From Candidatus Kuenenia stuttgartensis (GTDB taxonomy: Bacteria > Planctomycetota > Phycisphaerae > Phycisphaerales > SM1A02): 64,000 bases of DNA. This document shows, one piece after another, positions 59,812 to 64,000 of the stretch (its first letter is position 1; each line of letters begins with the position of its first letter). The notes beneath the pieces are model-generated. The model was not told where the DNA came from. It did not search any database and was given only the letters and a program-made list of their open reading frames with translations. The stretch spans positions 36,834 through 100,833 of the forward strand of contig CAMDMA010000008.1 of the NCBI GenBank assembly GCA_945902075.1. Reading direction: 5' to 3'. The position numbers were made by a program, and so were the translations under genes.

Positions 59812-61965
59812 CTATCGACGACCGCCACCGTGTGCAGTGCCCGCCTTTCCGCTGCTTGAGCGTGTCGATCCCCCCGGTCGCCCGCCTCCGGTTGGTCTGC
59901 TTCGCGTCGATCCGCTGCCGGCCGTCCCTCGGCTGCCACTCGAATCGACGGATGCATGATGCTGGACCGCGCGATCGGCGCGTTGCCGAACATGTGCATC
60001 GCGAGCGACTGATGTCGGAGGTTGAGGCACCGAGCGCACCGTGGCCGGAGTTCGCTTTGCGACCGTAGGTTTGGTCGTTGTCGGTTTGGTCGTTGTAGGC
60101 TTAGTCGTTGTAGGCCTGGTCGTTGTCGGTTTGGTTGCGGTCGGTTTGCTCGGTGGTGGTTGACCGGCGGTGGGTTTCGGACTTGGCGGAGTTCGAACTT
60201 TTGGCGCAGTGCCAGTCGGCGCCTTTGTTGGCTGGTCGCGATGCGCATCGTCTTTGGCCGTGTCGGTTGCGCCGTCTCGGTGGACTGCTCCCTTCTCCTG
60301 ACGAGCGGCCGCCGGTTCCGTTTTTCGCGCGCTGCGGTCCGTGGCGGTTCCCCGCCCGACGCCGATCTGCTCCCACCCGGATTCCGACTTCCGGTAGACG
60401 TTGCCATCATGTCCGGCGTAAAGATCGCCCGCATGGTCGTGCGCCACCGTGGTGCCGTTCGCCCAGCGGTGCTTGTCTCGCACCGACTCTCCGCCGCCAG
60501 ATCCGCGGACCGCACCGGCGCTCGGCCGCGGTGCTGTTTCCGTTGCTCCGCGCATCCAGCGTTCACCGTGTGTCGTCACGCCTCGCGACCATGTCGCATA
60601 GGGAGCAACCGAACTCACCCGTGCACCATCGGTGGCAGTTGCCGGGTTGTAGGCCGCACGATATTCGTCACGGTGGTCGCCGCGGTGGGGGCCACGGTGT
60701 GGGCCATGTTCTGGGCCATGTTCTGGACCATGTTCTGGACCATGTTCTTGGCCATGGCGCAGCCCTCCGCGGGTGTACTTGCCGGTCGTGGGGTAGTAGA
60801 TCGCACCATGACCGGCACCGCCGTACGGCCCGTAGCGGTGGTTCCATGCAATGAACCCTCCGGAGCGACGATGCCAGACAGCTCCGCAGCCATACGAAAA
60901 TGCGAAGGGTCGATGGTGGTGCGGCCACCACCAGTCATGGTCGCTGAGTTGAGTGCCTACGACAACACCCAGTCCAAACATCACCACACCAGTAGTCGCG
61001 ACTGTGGCGCCTGTGTATCCAGCCGTATAGCCGACCACAACCGTGGTAGGTGTCGCTTCGTAGATGCGCACATACGTGACGTTGTAACACGGGAAGTTTG
61101 GCGGAATCGTGTAGATCGCAACTGGCAACCAATCCGCGACCATCCAGGGGCCGAGCGGCGTGAGCGCGAAAAACCACACAGCGTTGAAACAACAGTAATA
61201 GCGCTTGTCCACGCAAAAGACGTCGTACGGCGTATTCGTTGCGTACAAGACGGTGGTCGTCGGTATCGGTAAAAATATCGGTGTGCCCTCGTAGGTCACC
61301 TCGAGCATGGTTCGACTGCGGTCCACCTCCGCCTTCTGTGGAATTGAAGCGAGAATCGCTGCTTCATCCGCGTCCGCTGTTCCAGGAATGGACGCGAGCA
61401 GATGGCCCGCGATCGAGTCCTCCGGGATCAGACGGAATTCCAGTGGAAGCGACGCGCTCGCCTCGGACCATGGGCCACTGAGCGACGGCGCTCGAAACCA
61501 ACGCCCTGCCGCAAGAAGGTAGTAGTGAGCACCGGGTCCGTCATAGACGAGATCGTTGTCAGTATTGGTGACAAGCATCAGCCGGGTGTTGGGAATCGCC
61601 TCAAACTCAGGTAGGCCGTCTGTCACGATGAGTTCGGTCGGCGTTGTTGCCACATACACAACGGGGATCGTGGTGGGCGTTCGAGCGGGAAGCGCGGCGC
61701 GAACATCGCTCCAGTTCTCATCGTTCGGAAGCCGCGCCAATTGCATCGGGAGCTTTTCGGTTCCGGTCCACGGACCTTGATGGAGCTCTTTGGTCGTGAG
61801 CCAGACTTGGTCGTCAAGCAGGTAATAGCGCCCCGACGCAGAATCGAGAAATACATCCCAGTTGGTGTTGATTGCGAAGAGGATGGCAGCGTTGTCCCGC
61901 GAAACCGGCTTGAATCGCGGCATTCCTGTGAAGGTCACGAGAATGGCTTCACGGTCGCTCCACAC
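59812..61965 (-). CDS. C-terminal part of a frameshifted repeat lipoprotein paralogue
   Basis: A 717-codon frame that matches the middle and end of the protein at 27985. Three repeats show the same signature: DDQVWLTTKELHQGPW, AAGRWFRAPSLSGPW and FNAVWFFALTPLGPW. A Val/Gly-rich hydrophobic region (VVVGYTAGYTGATV), a His/Gly/Pro repeat, a Thr/Lys/Pro repeat and the ending AHGGGRR follow. Its first codon (GTG at 61965) lies inside the end of the other frame. The paralogue is one continuous protein, so this is most likely the downstream half of a gene broken by a +1/-2 shift near 61968-61990. Translation of this half alone would lack a signal peptide. Confidence 0.7.
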   Translation of the reverse strand: MWSDREAILVTFTGMPRFKPVSRDNAAILFAINTNWDVFLDSASGRYYLLDDQVWLTTKELHQGPWTGTEKLPMQLARLPNDENWSDVRAALPARTPTTIPVVYVATTPTELIVTDGLPEFEAIPNTRLMLVTNTDNDLVYDGPGAHYYLLAAGRWFRAPSLSGPWSEASASLPLEFRLIPEDSIAGHLLASIPGTADADEAAILASIPQKAEVDRSRTMLEVTYEGTPIFLPIPTTTVLYATNTPYDVFCVDKRYYCCFNAVWFFALTPLGPWMVADWLPVAIYTIPPNFPCYNVTYVRIYEATPTTVVVGYTAGYTGATVATTGVVMFGLGVVVGTQLSDHDWWWPHHHRPFAFSYGCGAVWHRRSGGFIAWNHRYGPYGGAGHGAIYYPTTGKYTRGGLRHGQEHGPEHGPEHGPEHGPHRGPHRGDHRDEYRAAYNPATATDGARVSSVAPYATWSRGVTTHGERWMRGATETAPRPSAGAVRGSGGGESVRDKHRWANGTTVAHDHAGDLYAGHDGNVYRKSESGWEQIGVGRGTATDRSARKTEPAAARQEKGAVHRDGATDTAKDDAHRDQPTKAPTGTAPKVRTPPSPKPTAGQPPPSKPTATKPTTTRPTTTKPTTTKPTTTKPTVAKRTPATVRSVPQPPTSVARDAHVRQRADRAVQHHASVDSSGSRGTAGSGSTRSRPTGGGRPGGSTRSSSGKAGTAHGGGRR
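60068..60157 (-). repeat. 15-bp coding tandem repeat (Thr-Thr-Lys-Pro-Thr)
   Basis: Six imperfect copies of a 15-base unit (GGTTTGGTCGTTGTC on the plus strand) encode a TKPTT-like pentapeptide array near the C-terminus of the frameshifted lipoprotein paralogue. Third-position changes between copies show it is not a fresh expansion. Confidence 0.9.
60701..60748 (-). repeat. 12-bp coding tandem repeat (His-Gly-Pro/Gln-Glu)
   Basis: Four 12-base units (GGGCCATGTTCT twice, GGACCATGTTCT twice on the plus strand) encode repeating HGPE/HGQE tetrapeptides, flanked by related HGPHRG units. The His-rich stretch could bind metal. Confidence 0.9.
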
Positions 61966-62564
61966 AAACGCGGCGGTGCGAACTCCACCGGAACGCGGCG
62001 TACGTCGGCCTCGCTGGCATCGATCGCAGCAACGAGTCGATCAAGGGAGATGGTTTGGGGCCGATCAGCTGGGGCGGCCGCGGTCACGATCTTTGCGAAC
62101 TCCGCTGCTTCTTCGTCTGTCACATCTGCGAAGGTGATGCTCTCAATCTGCTGATCGCTCAGCACGACGAGTCGGTCGTCGAGCGAAACTTCAGTCGCAG
62201 CGCTTGCGTGCATCGTGCCGAATGTCCATTCGCGCTGCGCACTGGTTTCCGAATCGCGTGGATATTCTGCGACGGCGATGGCGCAGTAAAACTCAAGCCG
62301 CTCGAACGCTTTCCAGTGCTCGATCTGTGGCTCGAAAATTCGAACCACATGTCCACTGGAGGCAAACTCGCGCGGCCAGCCATCGTCCAGCGTCTGTGCG
62401 GCAAGATCCTTCTCGGTTTGTGCGATATCTGTCGGCAGTAGTTCAGTTTTTGTCGGAAGCGCAAACGTCGTCGACAAGACGTTCGTCATGACAATCGCGA
62501 CGAAGGCGGCGATCCTGCCACAACACTCAAATGCGTTTGGCTGAAGCTTGTGTGTGCAGATCAT
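61935..62564 (-). CDS. N-terminal part of the frameshifted repeat lipoprotein paralogue
   Basis: A 209-codon frame from ATG at 62564 with a signal peptide-like start (hydrophobic AAFVAIVMTNVLSTTFA, no clear lipobox). The segment GWPREFASSGHVVRIFEPQIE through SLDRLVAAIDA aligns in order with SWPRVFTVGSDTITVYPPNL and ALDRFEAAV in the N-terminal domain of the 864-residue protein at 27985. It ends at 61935, 31 bases past the start of the next frame, with an unrelated tail. Read together with the 59812-61965 frame it restores the full architecture. I therefore treat the two as one gene with a frameshift (mutation, sequencing error or, less likely, programmed). Confidence 0.65.
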   Translation of the reverse strand: MICTHKLQPNAFECCGRIAAFVAIVMTNVLSTTFALPTKTELLPTDIAQTEKDLAAQTLDDGWPREFASSGHVVRIFEPQIEHWKAFERLEFYCAIAVAEYPRDSETSAQREWTFGTMHASAATEVSLDDRLVVLSDQQIESITFADVTDEEAAEFAKIVTAAAPADRPQTISLDRLVAAIDASEADVRRVPVEFAPPRLCGATVKPFS

Positions 62565-62748
62565 GTTTCTCGATTCCGTTCGCAGTGCGTGGCGAAGCAT
62601 TGGCGGAGGAAGCGCTGTGCGCACATACATCCGGTGAAAAACGGCGGCGTAAAAAACTCAACGCAACGGGCACATGAAACGTTCGCCGCGATCCATTCGC
62701 AGTAGGTGGGTTACCCTGATTCTCTCGCGCGCAGTTTGGATCGCGCGT

Positions 62749-63678
62749 TCAACGCCCAGCAATCGTCGAGCAACAGTGCATCGAAAATCGCATGGTGTAC
62801 GCGCTCCCTGGTGCCACACATGGAGCGCTGCCGTCAGCGAGTGCGGAGATGTGCGCGGCCATCGGCTCAAGGGAGATGAATGATGCATTCTTGGGTGAAA
62901 AGACCTGCATATACGCGCAGCCCTCGTCAAAGCGTATCTGAAGGGTGCGCGCACCATCGCGGATCGTAGCGGCCTGTGCGTCGTGATCCTCTCGGGCGAA
63001 GAGCGCGTCATCACCGCCGCCGACCCCGATTTCACTTGCAGGCTCAAGTGCATCGAGCAAAATCGGAAGCTCAGGAACGCCCCGCGAGTCGAGCGCGACA
63101 CGCCGCCGCGCGGGCAGTTCGATCCGCGCGTGCGCAGCATCGTTCGTGCGAAAATACGGGTGCCAACCGAAGGATACGGGGACGGCGACGCCGCGATCCG
63201 CACGGACGACCGTTGCGATTTCGAGATGTGCACCCTGTGCATCACCACTGAGCGTCCACGAAACCTCAAGCGAGTGTGGGTACGGAAATGCCGCAAGTAG
63301 TTCAGGTTCTGAAGCCCAGTCGATGGTGGCCAGCGCGTGCGTGCCATCTGCATGGACGTGTAATTTCCAGCGCGGCCAGCGAAGGAGAAGTCCGTGGATG
63401 GGGAGCCCTGCGCCATCGCGCTTTAAGCGCGTCACGTTCGCGAGATCGACGGTGCGTCCACAGGCCTCAAAGCGATCTTTCCGAAGTCGGTTTGCATATG
63501 GATAAAGAAGGGGCAGTCCGCCCGTTCGCTCAGATGCGAGAAACTCCTCGCGTGGCACGGGAAGGGCGAGCATCTCCTCGCCTCCGACGCTCCAGCTCGT
63601 CGCAACGCAGCCGAATGTGGGCTCGAGGCGAAGTGAACTCCGAGAGAGCTCGTGACGAAGTTCGAGAGTTGATGCCAT
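62749..63678 (-). CDS. Aldose 1-epimerase family protein
   Basis: A 309-residue galactose mutarotase-fold enzyme. Landmarks are GGLPLLYPYANRLRKDRF near residue 55 (the NRI-like motif), LPIHGLLLRWPRW with the conserved His, VSFGWHPYFR with the second conserved His-Pro-Tyr, and the late MQVFSPKNASFISLEPM with the catalytic-type Glu. It interconverts sugar anomers, probably hexoses, and complements galE in galactose handling. The 184-base gap to the next minus-strand gene shows no clear signal. Confidence 0.87.
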   Translation of the reverse strand: MASTLELRHELSRSSLRLEPTFGCVATSWSVGGEEMLALPVPREEFLASERTGGLPLLYPYANRLRKDRFEACGRTVDLANVTRLKRDGAGLPIHGLLLRWPRWKLHVHADGTHALATIDWASEPELLAAFPYPHSLEVSWTLSGDAQGAHLEIATVVRADRGVAVPVSFGWHPYFRTNDAAHARIELPARRRVALDSRGVPELPILLDALEPASEIGVGGGDDALFAREDHDAQAATIRDGARTLQIRFDEGCAYMQVFSPKNASFISLEPMAAHISALADGSAPCVAPGSAYTMRFSMHCCSTIAGR

Positions 63679-63740
63679 AGGCGCGCAGGGTAACGCCGTA
63701 CGACGACAGGCATCGACACGCGAGGCCGATGTGGACCCAT

Positions 63741-63796
63741 GCCTCGTGCCTCATGACTCGTGCTTCATGCTTCGTGCTTCGTGCTTCATATCTCAT
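63741..63796 (+). repeat. 7-bp tandem repeat array
   Basis: Eight consecutive heptamers of the form GCYTCRT (GCCTCGT, GCCTCAT, GACTCGT, GCTTCAT, GCTTCGT twice, GCTTCAT, ATCTCAT), alternating G and A at position six. It lies about 60 bases upstream of the epimerase gene start, so it could sit in or near that gene's promoter. Confidence 0.9.
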
Positions 63797-63837
63797 GCGA
63801 AACCGTGCCTGATCCGTGCGCGCACGCCACCACCGAT

Positions 63838-63871
63838 GCCGCGCGCGCCCACCGATCAGGGCGCGCGCGGC
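63838..63871 (-). terminator. Strong GC hairpin after the truncated right-edge gene
   Basis: A perfect 13-bp stem, GCCGCGCGCGCCC with GGGCGCGCGCGGC, and an 8-base loop. It is 23 bases past the stop of the minus-strand gene at the window edge. It lacks a T-run, so it may stop transcription with help or protect the mRNA end instead. Confidence 0.55.
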
Positions 63872-63894
63872 GACGATCCGTTTTGCGGTCGGCT

Positions 63895-64000
63895 TTATGG
63901 ATTCTTTTCTTCCGCAGTTGTGGTGCGGATCGTGGTGGAATACTCAGTCTCAGCTGCGGCGAGGGCGTTCCGAGTTTTCACGAGTTCTGCACGCAGCCGT
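63895..64000 (-). CDS. C-terminal end of a coiled-coil protein, 5' part outside window
   Basis: Thirty-four codons and a TAA are visible, reading RLRAELVKTRNALAAAETEY and then a Thr/Glu-rich end (EEKNP). The Leu/Ala/Glu heptad-like pattern suggests a coiled coil. A strong hairpin follows the stop. Nothing more can be said about its identity. Confidence 0.5.
   Translation of the reverse strand, partial: RLRAELVKTRNALAAAETEYSTTIRTTTAEEKNP

Noticed and set aside
60022..61272. 416-codon plus-strand ORF opposite the frameshifted lipoprotein
   Set aside because: Its Arg/Cys-rich composition and repeats mirror the repeats of the minus-strand gene; it shows no folded domain.
1..64000. CRISPR arrays, prophage, integrase or insertion sequence ends
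   Set aside because: No regularly spaced repeats of CRISPR size, no transposase or integrase motifs and no attachment-site pairs were seen; all repeats found are short tandem arrays.

Overview
The window reads as chromosome of a Gram-negative, high-GC bacterium. The best fit is Planctomycetota, probably the Phycisphaerae. Three things point there: a secreted esterase with a phycisphaeral-type C-terminal dockerin, a C30-carotenoid gene set with two CrtN-like desaturases, and many small conserved-unknown proteins beside LPS genes. That placement is inference from gene content, because no rRNA gene is present. Coding density is very high. Many neighbouring genes overlap by 1-4 bases (TGATG, ATGA, GTGA), and GTG or TTG starts are common. 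No tRNA, rRNA, CRISPR array or intact insertion sequence was seen.

Left part (1-9 kb): a truncated HEAT-repeat lipoprotein and a metallo-beta-lactamase-fold hydrolase. Then a tight run nuoD-nuoE-small ORF-nuoF-ybeY-CorC/HlyC transporter, with no nuoG after nuoF. Next come a DUF4870 membrane protein, lptB and a PEGA lipoprotein. A minus-strand intrinsic terminator at about 8.97 kb ends an otherwise empty gap and marks a candidate small RNA.

9-20.5 kb: a Nudix hydrolase, a PagL-like outer-membrane lipid A deacylase, galE, and a soluble CapD-like sugar-nucleotide dehydratase. A minus-strand block follows: three small unknowns, a lone receiver domain, an LpxL-type acyltransferase, a membrane-anchored coiled-coil protein, a GspE/PilB ATPase and a FIST sensor protein.

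20.8-30.6 kb: rpsT, a CPBP protease whose start lies in a tandem ATG repeat and over the rpsT terminator, a short MgtE-type transporter, kdsC, and a giant LptC/LptA-like protein. Then tryptophan 2,3-dioxygenase and an 864-residue repeat lipoprotein.

30.7-46.7 kb: a carotenoid locus. One desaturase/oxidase diverges from a run of aldehyde dehydrogenase, desaturase, acyltransferase and glycosyltransferase, the staphyloxanthin-type set without its synthase. The run continues without real gaps through a DUF2339 protein, an FHA-SpoIIE phosphatase, a lipoprotein hydrolase and an Lhr-like helicase. A decayed Ser/Thr kinase fragment separates the helicase from its usual partner pdeM.

46.7-64 kb: an MsbA-like exporter with rlmN, fdx-iscX, the dockerin esterase and a nitrilase. 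Then a two-gene unit: a TPR/FG-GAP/ASPIC lipoprotein followed by a membrane protein that joins a predicted di-heme b module to five CxxCH c-type hemes and TPRs. A frameshifted paralogue of the 864-residue lipoprotein, an aldose 1-epimerase and a truncated coiled-coil gene close the window.

Two themes recur: envelope and LPS building (lptB, kdsC, the Lpt-like giant, LpxL-like, PagL-like, MsbA-like, galE, CapD-like) and electron transfer (nuoDEF, fdx-iscX, multiheme cytochrome). The most novel-looking items are the cytochrome b/c fusion with its FG-GAP partner, the fused Lpt bridge candidate, and the candidate small RNA.
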